64,000 nt of DNA from Salvator merianae (Eukaryota > Chordata > Lepidosauria > Squamata > Teiidae): positions 33,496,134 to 33,560,133 of the forward strand of contig QVOM02000073.1 of assembly GCA_003586115.2 (NCBI GenBank). The letters are read 5' to 3'. Below the pieces are notes generated by a model. That model was not told where the DNA came from and ran no database searches. It worked only from the letters and a program-made list of their open reading frames with translations. The position numbers and the translations under genes were made by a program. Below, in pieces: positions 22,931-33,941 of the stretch (position 1 is its first letter; each line of letters opens with the position of its first letter).

Positions 22931-25289
22931 TCTTGACATCTGCCAGCAGCTTCCAAAGTGATTCATATAACCGGAAGCCAGCCAAGCATGCAAAAAATAA
23001 CAAAGGAAGTGGGCAGGCTCTTGGCTGGCTTTCTGGTTGTACAAACTGAGTTAATTTCGAAAGCTGCTGGCAGACATGAGAGGGAGACTACGACTGTTTT
23101 TCACATTGGCTGGGGCTGGCAAAAAGCAATTGTGGGATCTTCTTTAGATACCGCAATTCCTCTTTCTGTCTAGAGGCAGCATAAGACTGGCACTTTCCCT
23201 CACTTTTTTCAGGTGATGTGGAGTTTGAAAATGCTGCTTTTGGTCAGTTCACAGTTCTGGCAGTTCTAAGTTCAGATGCTTGTGACTTTGGTCAGTTGTG
23301 ACTTCTGGCCCTACTGATTCTGGCACTTCTGAGAGAATATGTGTAAGTCAGTTGTGTCTATCTGCTAATGATTCCCATGAACTTGGGTGGCATTAGAAGC
23401 AAGCTGCATCTTTTATCCTTTTGTAAATTGAGGTTTCATATGCAACTTTCCAATCCCCATTTTCCTTTAGGTACAGCATTTACAAATATGCATTCATATG
23501 CATTTCAGCTACAGACCAGCATGACACCAGTCGTTTGAATCCAAGTTCTTGCTGCTACATGTGATGGAAAGGATTAGTCGGTTCTTGACAAAAGATATAG
23601 CACATTCACATTTTCTGATCTGTGGCTTGAACCAGTGAGATGGGCTGAAGGAAACAGGAAATTGCCAAGTTGCTCTGATGGACCCTTACCCATTTTAATT
23701 CATAGAGTTCTTGTCCACAAGTATAACATACCCTCCAATATGCAAGGAACTGAAAACATATTGCCTGTTTAACATTACTTGCCTCCTTAGGTAACTTCAA
23801 ACCAGTAAAAGTCCTTACAGGGAGAAATGAGGCAGCAACCGAGGAACTTGCAGTTTTTCACAGTGTATGAAGTTGACATCTGCAAGTCTTTGCCATCCAG
23901 AGTGCCACTTCACAGAACAGTGACTTCCCTAACTGGTTGTCCTTCTCCTCCCAGAGGTAGCTGCCATTCATGCCATATGACCTGCCCTTGGGAAGACAAG
24001 TAAAACAAATAGGCAATGCTATATCTGCCCAGGCACGTTGGGCCTTTCCTGCACTTACCCTTAAGCCAGTCCAGGAAGGGGTCCAGAGTTTCCCTTCTGC
24101 ATGATGGATCAGCTTAAGGAAGGCCACACCCCCTGTTAGCACACTCTGTCAGCGTCGGCCAGAGTGTAGCCTGGTCTAGGTGGTCCAAAATGGTCACCTA
24201 AACCAGGACAGCATTAGATCTTTTTAAAAAGGTCTACCACTATCCTTCTTGCAAGTAAACCAGCCCAGGAGGCATATGGTTTAATAGGAGGACCTATTTT
24301 GACAGCACACAAAATTGTGCCACCAAAATGGATCACCCAGGGACTCCAAAGCCAGAAACTTTAGTTCTTAGCCATTGGAGAACATGGAGGCTATTCAAAA
24401 AGAGTATTTGCTAAGACCTACAGTATGAGTTATCTTGACAAAACCCTGTTAAAGTCTGCCCTGCTTCATTTTGTACTCCAAGGCCAAACTTGCCTGTTAT
24501 TCCTGTTATGGACATTACTCTGAACACTGTATTGCAGGCTTGGATACAAGAATCTTTGATCCATGAACTGTCTGCTATATGGGCGTCCCGAACATAGCTT
24601 GCTATGGGAGGTACCTGTAAAGCATTATGCTTTGCCTTATTAATTGTTAGGGGCTCGGGACAACTTTATATTTAGATAACTAGTAAGAGTGAGTCAGATT
24701 TCCAAAAAGTCACTAGCTTTAATGGAAGCTATTGCACAAGTATGCCATTAAGAAAACCAAAAAACCAAAAAAACCTTTTGCAAACTACCCCTAAATTATT
24801 TTGGTTGGATGGCTTAAACTATATAATAAAAGTAGAATACCCTTGGAAGAGCTATGAGATATTTCTGGGAATAGGTCAAAATGGGGAGCATTTTTCTATA
24901 CAGTTCACATGACTCATTCCCTATGACACCTACTAGTGACTTGATAATTACTGAAGTTACAAACTGGGTCTGCAGAGAGCTTCTGGTGCTGCATTTTAGA
25001 AAAACAGTAACCTTTCAACATAGGACTGTCTTCAATAATGTGGTTTTTGAGGGCACAATAATGCCTCTGGAGACCTATTCTGAATGCTGTTCATTGTGTG
25101 GGAGAAAACAAAAACAAGAAGGAGTAGTGTTCACAGTTTGTCACCCTGATGGGTGTGTCATTTTAGGGAAATATGTCACTAGAGACAGATTCCTTCTGAA
25201 GGACAGCAGCTGAAAGACTGTGAACAGGGCAAGCTGTGTGCTTAAGCACAGGTGTGTTGTGTGCCTGAAATGGTACCACATTCAGTAAC
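22931..25289. other. Intron 3 sequence, mostly unrecognised; orphan MITE end at 24040
   Basis: At 24040 the sequence GGGCCTTTCCTGCACTTACC matches the terminal repeat of the GGGCC...GCACTT family found at 48192, 48567 and 51890, but no partner end is visible. A minus-strand exon look-alike at about 23697-23757 is discussed among the rejected items. Confidence 0.45.
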
Positions 25290-26760
25290 CTAGCCACTGT
25301 ATTTTGCAGCTATCAGGCCAAGTACAAGGGGGCCCTACATACAGCTCATTAGGATAATCCAAACATGAAGTTACTAGGGCATGAGCAATAGTGGCCAGAC
25401 TATCCTTATCCAGGAAGGGCACAGCTGGTAATAGGAACTTCTAGACACAGAAGTTACTCGAGGCTCCAGTGACAGTGATGATTCCAGAAGGTGCTCTATA
25501 GTATATACCTGTTCCTTCTAGGGAAGTGTAACCCTGTCTAAAACTGTTTCTGCACTCAGGAACATCCTAACTATTGATTGTCTTCTCAGACTTCACTTCA
25601 GTGTATTGACCCACATCCAATCCAACACTGCATCCAAGCATTGGCCATTCACACCTCTCCTGATTCAGATGTTAAGGAGAAACAGGGCTGGGTCATTAGC
25701 ATATTGATATCATCTCACCACAGAGCTCCCAATGACCAATCCCAGGAGCTTCATATATATGTTGAACAGCATTGGTGATAAAAACTTTAAGTGATCTCAT
25801 AAAACTGGATCAGACAACTGCCTGGCAAGTTCCCTAGGTAGTGTATCAACATTGCATTCAGGTCAGCAGGAAGAAGCAATTTTATCCTCACATTCCCTTG
25901 CAAAAAGACTTATTTTGCAGCCTCAAGTAGCCACTTGAGCTCTAGTTGACTCCTGGCCTTTTTCATCCCTTGAAGCTCCTACGAAAACTAAAGGCGACTG
26001 GGGTTCCACAGTATTGGACATTCAGAAGCCATTGCATAAATGGCCTATTATGTCTCATGGTTCTGTAAGTCCACAAGAAGCTCAACAGCATTTACTGTCT
26101 CTGGCTTCTAAATTTTCCAGGGACAGGGTGTCTTCATAGATCCCATGCACTTACATGAATGACGTGCTGTTATAATACTAAACTTCACCAGGAAGTGGTT
26201 TGATCAAAAGGGTGAGGGTAACCTTAACCTAACCCAAGATCTAGCCACTTCCGTAAGGGTGAGAAGCAAAAACCAGGTCAAGAATGTGACCTGCCCTGTG
26301 TGTTGGTCCCATAACTGGCTGAGACAGTCTCATGGCCATCTTGGGGGGAAAGAAATTTAGAAAGCTCCCCCAACGTGTATGTTGAAATCTCCCAAGATTG
26401 CTGTCCTAGGGTTTCCCATACTACATCAATGATCATCTTCATCAGCTCAGTCAGGCAACTTGCTAAGCAGCAGGGTGGACAGTACACCCACAACATGCTC
26501 AATTTGTCTTATAGGCCAGTGATGGCTCATAGCTTTAAAGCGGGGGGGGGGGATGCTTGCAGGTGTGGGCTCGGTGATCGCTAGTTGCAGGGGCATGAGC
26601 TGATGCAAGACCCACCCAGGGGGCGGAGCGGGTTTTCATGGCCAGCGATCACCTGCACCTGCAAGCAGCACTTTTAGATTATGAACCATCATTGTCATTG
26701 GCCCAACATTAGTACAATCCTTAGCTTGGAATGTGACTCCACTCCACAACTACCAGCTGA
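25290..26760 (-). mobile_element. Decayed LINE remnant, minus strand, clade uncertain (L2-like endonuclease trace)
   Basis: On the minus strand near 26500-26280 there is a weak endonuclease-like trace, YCPPCCLASCLTELM, followed by IIDVVWETL. Further along, towards 25300, the sequence resembles the long antisense LINE blocks common in reptile genomes (for example CATATTGATATCATCTC and ATGTTGAACAGCATTGG). Stops are frequent and internal deletion is likely, because the two parts are only about 1 kb apart. The family assignment is from memory of reptile repeats and is uncertain. Confidence 0.5.
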
Positions 26761-28246
26761 TCAGGAATGTTCCATTGCTTCTCCTGTAATATAATCCCAT
26801 AGTCATCTCATGTTAGATATTTTCTTTATTCCTTCTGTAACTTATTCATTGTTGAAGAGATGCCTGCCTGCCTGCCTGCCTTCTAGGGTAGAAAGACAGT
26901 TCTTGATTTTTACATTATAAAAGATTCACTCATGCTACAAACCCCTTTTAGTTTGTGCTTCACAAGGACCACTACTTTCCTGATCTCTGCCCTTTCATTT
27001 GGTCAGGAAAATATGCAAAATAAAAATATATCTGTTCTCTAAATCAAACAGTTAACATACGAAGAAGACGAATAAAACAGACTGTCTCAAGCACCTTTAG
27101 CTATGGAAATCAAGACAGGTAACAGCCATGCCTGATAAAAGAAACATGTTTTGGACTGTTTCCAAAGGGCAAATACAGAGTCTTGCACATCAGCCTGAAG
27201 TCTTAAGGTAACAGTGGAAAAAGTCACATACCTCCTTTGCCATAGTGCTATTGATCCATTACAAAGAAAACATCCACCAATTAGCCACTGAAATACCTAG
27301 TGAAAGTAGGATCAACTTAATTGATTAGAGTGCTAACACTGATGCCAAAAACAAAACATCCAGAAACCACAAGATGTCAGGGTAGAAAGAATGATAAAAA
27401 CTTCCATTTTGCACACCAGCATGCTCTTCACTCCACTTTTCACTTGAAGAAAGGCACATATGGAGCCATTAGGAAGTTAGAATCACAGAATGATAGATTT
27501 TAAAGGAATCTGTGAGGAATGAAAAAAACTTTTGTCTTTGAAACCAAACCTTGGCTGACTACATAGGGGTATCCATACAGTTTCCTTGGGAAGGACACTA
27601 TGTAGTTTGTCATACCTTCTTCCAGGGAAATGGTGCGGATCCTTTCCTTTCTAGAAACTTGCTCTATCACTGAGCTATGATCACTTCCCAGTCCAAGAGT
27701 AGGATCTAACCAAAGCATTCCAGCAGAGTGACAGTCAACTTCTGTTTATGGCAAATCCATTTCACGATCTAGACAAACATTTCTGAGTGCTCTGAGTTTT
27801 CAGCACAACCTGTTCCATTCATGGATTTAAGACTGAACAAGGGACAAGCAGGATTCTAGAAAGAACTCTAGTCTGTAGTTGTGTCTCCATGTGTCACAGG
27901 AGAGGGCCTGAGGGTGGGAATGCTAATGGAAGTACCTTAGTCACTGCATCAAATGGTGCCTCCACAGAGATATCATGCCCATCCCATGAGTGCTATGTAA
28001 TAGGAAGATTACGTAGAAGAGATTATCCAGAAATTAAACAATGAGAGGATTAATTTTATAACCTCTCACACAACACTTAACAATCAATGATTGTAACAGC
28101 AGCCCAACAAGCGTTAAGCAAAACAAGGACCCTTTTCATAGAAGGCTAAGCTGTCCCATGCTAGGAAGGGCTGTTGTGGTTTAGATTAGGCAACCTGACA
28201 TACAATAGTAAGGTATGCACTGGGCTGTGTCAGAGCTGTCTTCATT
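26761..28246. other. Intron 3 sequence with (TGCC)n microsatellite
   Basis: Five TGCC units at 26861-26880; otherwise unremarkable. An exon-like segment near 27230-27295 on the minus strand does not match LCP2. Confidence 0.45.
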
Positions 28247-28340
28247 ATGGACAGTCTGACTCAGCCCAGCTTCAAAGACTGAGAACGAAAGTTCCCAGCT
28301 GGGGTCTTTTCAGCTGTGCAGCCAGAGCAGCACATTTCCA
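28247..28340. repeat. Dispersed repeat core, copy i
   Basis: The block AAAGTTCCCAGCTGGGGTC, with its upstream CCCAGCTTCAAAGACTG, recurs in diverged form at 30017-30134, 30790-30905 and 45378-45500. The full ends of the repeat are unclear; it is likely a decayed non-autonomous element. Confidence 0.5.
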
Positions 28341-29177
28341 GCACAACTTTTGGATGCCCAGCAGAAAAGAGACTAGTTTTGGCATACCAGATTATAGAGG
28401 TGTGCTGTCCACACACTGTCTAGTATAGCACAGAAGATTGCTGGTGGACTGTCAGTCCACTGATAAAATGGAATATGGCATCGTTTTGGTGCGATATCCC
28501 ACTCCACAGCCTAGTCCAATGAACAGTGTGAACCAACTGTTCTATGAGCTTCCCTGGACCAGGATAGTAGGTCCGTGTCAAGGACCAAGAACAAAGAATT
28601 TCATCAAAGAAACAAGGAAAAATAGCACATGCTGGTCAATTGCACACAAGTCACACAGAACAGAATACTATATAGCTCATCACCAAGTACAAGTGAGCCT
28701 TTGAACTAAAGCTGCTACCTTGCTGGCTAACAAAAATCTGCAAATGAAAAACTCAGCTCAAAGAACTGTGGTATCCCAGCACACTAGCTGTGAGATACAG
28801 ATACTCGCCACCATAGCCGTGCCATGGAAAGTCACTAAAATTTGCAAGCACCTAATGCTTGACAGGGTTCATGCAGACTTGGACGTGAAAGCATACCACT
28901 TCCTCTGTGTAGTCTGGACTTCCCAAAAATGCATCATACAAAGGTCATTTCATGGTCCTATTTAAGGTGCCATCCACAAGTTAACTTTTGCCTGACTGAG
29001 TATTAGCTGAAGGTGGGATGTCTGCAAAGCCCAAAGCCACATGTGGGTGTCTCCCATCCTTTCCTCCAGATGGAGTGGCCTTTCGGTAAACTGAGAGTAA
29101 GTATTCTGAGGTTGCCTCCTTTGCAGAAATCAGCATGGGGGAGCATTTCAATGGCTACCATGAAGACTATTTACCAG

Positions 29178-29432
29178 GAAATGGGAGCCCTCCCTCTGGA
29201 CGCCCCCCCAAAAGTACAGTCCCTCCCAAATAGTCTCCTTCCGCGTTCTCACATCGCAAAGTAAACTGGGCTAGCGATCTGGAATGGCTTGAGAACTCAT
29301 TAAATACAAATACAAAGTAATCCAGATTTTGCCAATTTAGTCCAGAAAAACTACGGAAAGGCAAGATACGTTGGGCCAGCGGGAACTGAAGACAGCCTGT
29401 AAACTGATTAAATGCCATGTCGGAACGCAGCC
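29178..29432. mobile_element. 1.2-kb element family, copy C (right part only)
   Basis: This matches the right 250 bp of copies A and B, from CCCTCCCTCTGGACGCC through GATCTGGAATGGCTTGAGA to the terminal CGGAACGCAGCC. The left part is absent, so no target duplication can be tested. Confidence 0.85.
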
Positions 29433-30016
29433 TAATAGATTTTAAACTTTGCTCAACCTGCACAGGCATGCCTATTAGTAAACCATGATGTAGAATAAGC
29501 AGCAAAAGATAAATCAAACTACCAAGAATTAAAAAAAATGAGTTCAAGTATTTGTGTTTGTTTATTAAGACTTCTATACTGCCTTATAACATATTCAGAT
29601 AGTGAATATGAATAAACAGAAAAAATGCAAATAGAAGCATAGAATCCATTAAAAATCCATTAAAAATAAAAAGATAAATCTGGGCTTCCACAGATTCCTC
29701 ATACAGAGGTCATTTCTAACTTGTGGTTCCTTGTAAGGTGTCAGGTGTAAGGGGAAAATGTAGTGTAGGTCTGAGCAACTCAACTAAGATTCCTTCCTTT
29801 TTCAGGACACTAGAGCCATTTCTTACAGAAGCTGCCTTATGATTCTAACTAATCCTTTCCTTTTCTGGTTTGCTTTGGTGTTTCACAACTCTCCAAAAGA
29901 TCTGCCCAAGGTTGTCAGACCATTTCTGCATGTGCAAGGTATCCCACACCATGCTGAGATGATCGTGGGCTGGATCTAGTGTTACAACTTAGGATGGGCC
30001 AAGTGGCCCATGCCAA

Positions 30017-30134
30017 AGGCCATCTGTATTGTGGGCAGCCCAGCTCAGGCCAACTAAAGTTCCCAGTCTCCATGGTTACCAGCTGGGACTTTTTAGCCAC
30101 TTCCGGAGTTGTTTCCAAGTGTCCAGCAAAATGG
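30017..30134. repeat. Dispersed repeat core, copy ii
   Basis: Reads AGTTCCCAGTCTCCATGG, then TTACCAGCTGGGACTTTTT. Close to copy iii, 770 bp downstream, in the same orientation. Confidence 0.55.
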
Positions 30135-30789
30135 TGTGAGTGTTGTGGCAGTGACATACTGGACCCACTGCATGTGTGACATCTGCACTTGAGTGACTGA
30201 TCCAGTATACTGCCCAGGAATGCTTGGTGGGTCATGTACAAGTGTTTCATGGTTGGAGTGGGTTACATAGCAATTTCCATGCCATAATCTGGTTCAACGC
30301 CTGTCCCATGTGCAGACACTCCCAGTAGTCTGTCTATAATAAGGAAACAGCCTTCAGCACCATTCACACAAGACCCAACTGGGCTGAATGTTGAGGGGCA
30401 GAAGTTTAGATAGTGCCCTGGAGGCAGGAATCACAGCATGCACATGGAATTCACCTCACTGCAGCTTCTGGAATGCCACTCCAAGGGGAACCCCTCTTGT
30501 ACCTACAATGAATCCATGTCAGACAGACCAAAGACAGATGGAAAACAGCTGACTTCCAGCCTTTTTTCCGGTCCATTGGGGTTGTGCTTGGATTGAAAAG
30601 GCACCTGATGAGTTGCACCTTCTCTCTCCAGTTTCCAGAAATTTGGATGCCATGCCTCTGGAGTTTTTGAGGGTCATACTTTCTACCTGTGTGGATGCAG
30701 CCTTAGGACCTCTCCAGAAGAAGAACCAATGTTGTGCTGGTCCAAAATAATGGCCCACAATGGGCTGGGATGCCAGTGACCCACACCAA

Positions 30790-30905
30790 GGTCTGTCTTT
30801 TTTGTGAGCAGCACAGCCCAACTTCAGAGGCCAGCGATAAAAGTTCCCAGCCTCCATGGTTGCCAGCTAAGTTTCTTTTGGTTGCAGAGTCCAGAAGCTA
30901 TGAGT
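30790..30905. repeat. Dispersed repeat core, copy iii
   Basis: Reads AAGTTCCCAGCCTCCATGG, then TTGCCAGCTAAGTTTCTTT; the closest match to copy ii. Confidence 0.55.
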
Positions 30906-30989
30906 GACCTCCCTGTAGACCAGACCTTAGTGCAGACTAGATGTTCCAGAGGTACAGGTTACAGAGGCTTTAGGGAGATAATGGCCCAA

Positions 30990-31011
30990 TTACATTACAT
31001 TACATTACATT
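30990..31011 (+). repeat. (ATTAC)n microsatellite followed by poly-A
   Basis: Four ATTAC units, then a TTTG spacer and a 12-A run, which looks like a retroposon tail without a recognisable body. Confidence 0.7.
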
Positions 31012-31029
31012 GTTTGAAAAAAAAAAAAC

Positions 31030-32185
31030 TCATTAAAAAAATCCACAATTGCCTTAATTTCTCCTGCATTTCACTACTTTTTGAATAGCATTCCCTTCCT
31101 AGCTTTCCATTTGTGAAAGGTTCTGCACAGAAGACAAGTGCACTTCCCTAAATAGGACTTCTGTTTTGACTTTAAGCATGTTTGAATTGAGTGAAGGGGC
31201 GTGAAGGGATACTATTTATGTTAAGAATGAAACAGAAAGTAAAGCATGCTTGTTTGACCAGAAATATTCCAGCTTTTGTACAACATTTTACAGCTTTACT
31301 TCCCTTTTTACTGACTTATCTGTGTGTGGAAATATTAGTAATGGCTTGTGCCTCAGTGGGCCCTTAAGTGGAATTAGAATGGATTTAGATGTCTCTATTT
31401 AAGTGGCATAGAAAAAATGGCTGCCTAAAGCAGAGATCAGTTGGTGCTCACCATCATAAACCCAGGCCAGCATTTTAAAAACAAAACAAAACATTGAGAT
31501 AGCAGTTCTTGCTTTCATCTTTGCCCTTCCTTAAAGCAACTCTCCTCTTTATAGTGCAGAACATGACAAGACAAAAGTCTGCCTGGTAGGGGCCCCTGCG
31601 ACATGACAACTTCACATCTCTGCCCTCCTTGGGCCCACAGCCATCCCCAGGGATGTTAAAACTGTTTGAAGGTGCCTTTCCAGCAAACCTTGGTTGATCA
31701 CTCTGAGAATACTTCCTGCTCTTGGGTTTCCCTACTGCTGCTGTCTGGAGACACGACAATGATCAAGCTGACTTACCAATGGTGTTTTTTGCCTGATATG
31801 ATTAAGCATTGGACAGTATATGGTCCATGGTCATTACCTATCCAGCGCTTAACCACCCTGGGTAGAAACTTTCAGGCTGCAGAACTTTTGCTATACAGCT
31901 TCAAAACATAGAAGGTTGGGAGGCACTGACAATGGAAATGCCAACCCATCCTAGCAACAGAATCACGGGATCCTGATGCACAGGTGGCCCTTTTACAGGA
32001 TGTGTATATGGCACCCAATTTTTTTGCAGAGAGACCTGCACGAGGATGAGAGCAACAGAGCATTAAATTGCACTGAATCCCTTTAGGCTTGTGTCAGCTA
32101 GAGCAAAAATTTGGAGTGTATGTGCTGTTTCTGTTCTTTAATAGGCCTATGACCATGTCTCCATCTATGTCTATAGGTTGGTAAA
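31030..32185. other. Intron 3 sequence, nothing recognised
   Basis: No element ends or credible exons. A minus-strand acceptor/donor pair near 31770-31880 encloses frames with stops in all phases. Confidence 0.4.
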
Positions 32186-32242
32186 TAAAGACAGATATGT
32201 GCATATGCGTAGACAACTTCATTATGGCCTCCACATGTCTGA
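32186..32242 (+). repeat. Direct repeat flanking LCP2 exon 3, left copy
   Basis: About 57 bp (TAAAGACAGATATGTGCATA to CCACATGTCTGA) that recurs at 32692-32756 with a few mismatches and an extra 8 bp. The two copies lie in introns 3 and 2, with exon 3 between them. Confidence 0.85.
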
Positions 32243-32328
32243 ATGCATAAAGACCAGCATAGCTGAGTGCCCTGAGATCTGGGACTCTCTTGCAGATCCA
32301 GAGATGCCTACATCCTCTTGCTTTTCAG

Positions 32329-32392
32329 GGTTCTGGCTCCTGCTATACCTCTTAAGAATATCACCCCAAACCCCAGCCAGCAGTGTGCACAG
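32329..32392 (+). other. Exon-like segment on the strand opposite LCP2
   Basis: A pyrimidine-rich acceptor CCTCTTGCTTTTCAG is followed 64 nt later by a consensus donor CACAG|GTAAGTGT. Two of the three frames are open. It lies 160 bp from LCP2 exon 3, on the other strand. No protein family is recognised. It might be part of an antisense transcript or chance. Confidence 0.25.
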
Positions 32393-32550
32393 GTAAGTGT
32401 TGATTATTGCCTTAATGAAACTAGAGACAGGCAAATGTTAGTCCTGTAGGAATAAGAGCCTTCCCATTTTAATCATTCTGGATTGCTGCGCAGAAAATTT
32501 GCATCCTGTTTTATATAGTTGTTTTTTGAATCTGATTTGATTTTACTTAC

Positions 32551-32597
32551 GGCACGCTTAGCTTCGGAAACTTCTGAATATCATTTTCTGACATATT
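32551..32597 (-). CDS. LCP2: LCP2 (SLP-76) coding exon 3, SAM domain core
   Basis: A 47-nt exon with acceptor TTTTCTGTTTCAG and donor GTAAGTAAAATC. It begins in phase 0 and reads NMSENDIQKFPKLSV, ending with two bases of a Pro codon completed by exon 4. The ENDIQKFPKL block is a hallmark of the SLP-76 SAM domain. Small exons of this type depend on good splice sites, and both here are near consensus. Intron 2 on its upstream side is 1,281 bp. Direct repeats lie on both sides (32186-32242 and 32692-32756). Confidence 0.92.
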
Positions 32598-32691
32598 CTG
32601 AAACAGAAAATAAACTCAGCATGTTAATGGCTAACATACAAGAATGGGTGTTCACATTATTGTTCATTATAAAGGAAAATCAACAGTACAG

Positions 32692-32756
32692 TAAAGATAG
32701 ATATGTGCATATACATAGACAACTCCATTATGCTTTTATGGCCTCCACATGTCTGA
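32692..32756 (+). repeat. Direct repeat flanking LCP2 exon 3, right copy
   Basis: Diverged copy of 32186-32242, with an extra 8 bp (GCTTTTAT or equivalent) before GGCCTCCACATGTCTGA. Spacing is about 506 bp. Confidence 0.85.
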
Positions 32757-32835
32757 CTATTATCTAAAACTTTGTTTTCTGCTTAAATGAAATATATATA
32801 GTTTATCTCAAAGTAACCATAGAGCTCTCTTTTGT

Positions 32836-33686
32836 CCATGGCAGCCTATGCATTGGAATTGACAGGAGAGTGGGTGAGGAACAAACCCTCTTTGGAAGCC
32901 TCCCTTTCATTTCCTCAAACCACATTTTGAACTGCAGCAGATCAAAACTTGCTTCAGGGAAATCAAAGGAAAACACCCAATCTAGGGATGTGCAAAATGA
33001 ATTATTCAGAACAGCCACACACACTCTAAAAGGGTGTGTTGCTAATACACTTTTACCAGACTCCAAAAGCAAGCTAATCTTGCTGTCACTAACTCCTAGT
33101 TAGCATGGGCATCGTGCCGCCATCTTTGAAGCTTGCAAATTTCACTGACTGTGCTTTTCCTTTGCTATAGAGATAAGGTTGTAACCATTGGGAAAGAATT
33201 GGAATCAGTGCTGTCTCAAGGGCACTTTGTAGCGTGAGAGAAAATTGGGCATTAACTTGGGTGTTTGATGTAATGGCCACTTATACCAATATGGGTGGGA
33301 AAGTGCTGAGGGATATTTGTGTCCGATGGTGCTATTTTTTGTGTGGTCTTTTATCAATAAATGCTGATGTGCTGCTATGAAGGCAAGTCTCCATGTTCTT
33401 GAACCTGGGCCTGAGAATGGTGGTCCTGGCATTCTCTTTAAGTTTTGACCATCTGCAGGTATGTGGGTTAGGGTTAGACATTGCCTCACTATGGCCTGTG
33501 ATGACATTATCACATGACACAGCAACATCTGACCCCACTCTTCAGGTGTAGAGGCCAAACAAAATCTAGGGTTAAGCTGGTGTGCAGAACAAATGCAGTT
33601 TGAGGAAATCAAAGGGAGACTTCCAGTCAAAGCTTTGCCCCAACCCCACTATCCTGGTAGTCCCCAGTTCATAGACTGCAATGGCT
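32836..33686. repeat. Long imperfect inverted repeat in LCP2 intron 2
   Basis: The left arm (about 32836-32930: CCATGGCAGCCTATGCATTGG, then CTCCCTTTCATTTCCTCAAA) pairs with the inverted right arm (about 33595-33686: GGAAATCAAAGGGAG, then CATAGACTGCAATGGCTT). The centre of roughly 660 bp is non-coding. It could be one inverted-repeat element or two inverted copies of a smaller repeat. No target duplication is clear. It fits wholly inside the 1.3-kb intron 2. Confidence 0.6.
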
Positions 33687-33878
33687 TAGAGACAGTATTA
33701 GTTCATTTAGAGACTTCCCCCTCCCCCACTGTCCTTGCAGAAATGCTCTAAAGCCTTTGTTGCTCTTAACCTCCAGTCAGTTTTGGGTTTTTTTCCCATT
33801 TTCTTGCCATCCAATGACATAATGTTTAACACAAGGGCTATTTCTTGTTAAACATTGTAACTTTACTGAAAAACTTAC

Positions 33879-33941
33879 CAGAAATCTTTGTCCAGTTATG
33901 TTGTATTTCTTGGCAACTTTCTCACAGTCCTTGTAATTTAA
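33879..33941 (-). CDS. LCP2: LCP2 (SLP-76) coding exon 2, SAM domain
   Basis: A 63-nt exon in phase 0 at both ends, with acceptor TTTTGTTTTGTCTGCAG and donor CTG|GTAAGTTT. It encodes 21 residues, LNYKDCEKVAKKYNITG then QRFL, nearly identical in my memory to the second coding exon of mammalian SLP-76 and of the same length. These residues form the central helices of the SAM domain. Intron 1 upstream spans 33942-40417 (6,476 bp) and carries an L2-type LINE. Confidence 0.94.

Noticed and set aside
23697..23757. Minus-strand exon look-alike (TTTTCAG acceptor, TGG|GTAAGG donor, open frame)
   Set aside because: The encoded peptide does not resemble SLP-76 at the point where exons 3 and 4 already join in phase, so it would have to be an unrelated exon; there is no further support.
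27230..27295. Minus-strand segment with a TTTCAG acceptor and GGAG|GTATGTG donor
   Set aside because: Exons 3 and 4 join perfectly without it, and the peptide matches nothing known.
31770..31880. Possible minus-strand exon between CTGCAG and GTAAGTCAGC
   Set aside because: All three frames contain stops.
33465..33480. GGGTTAGGGTTAG, telomere-like
   Set aside because: Two units only; no array.
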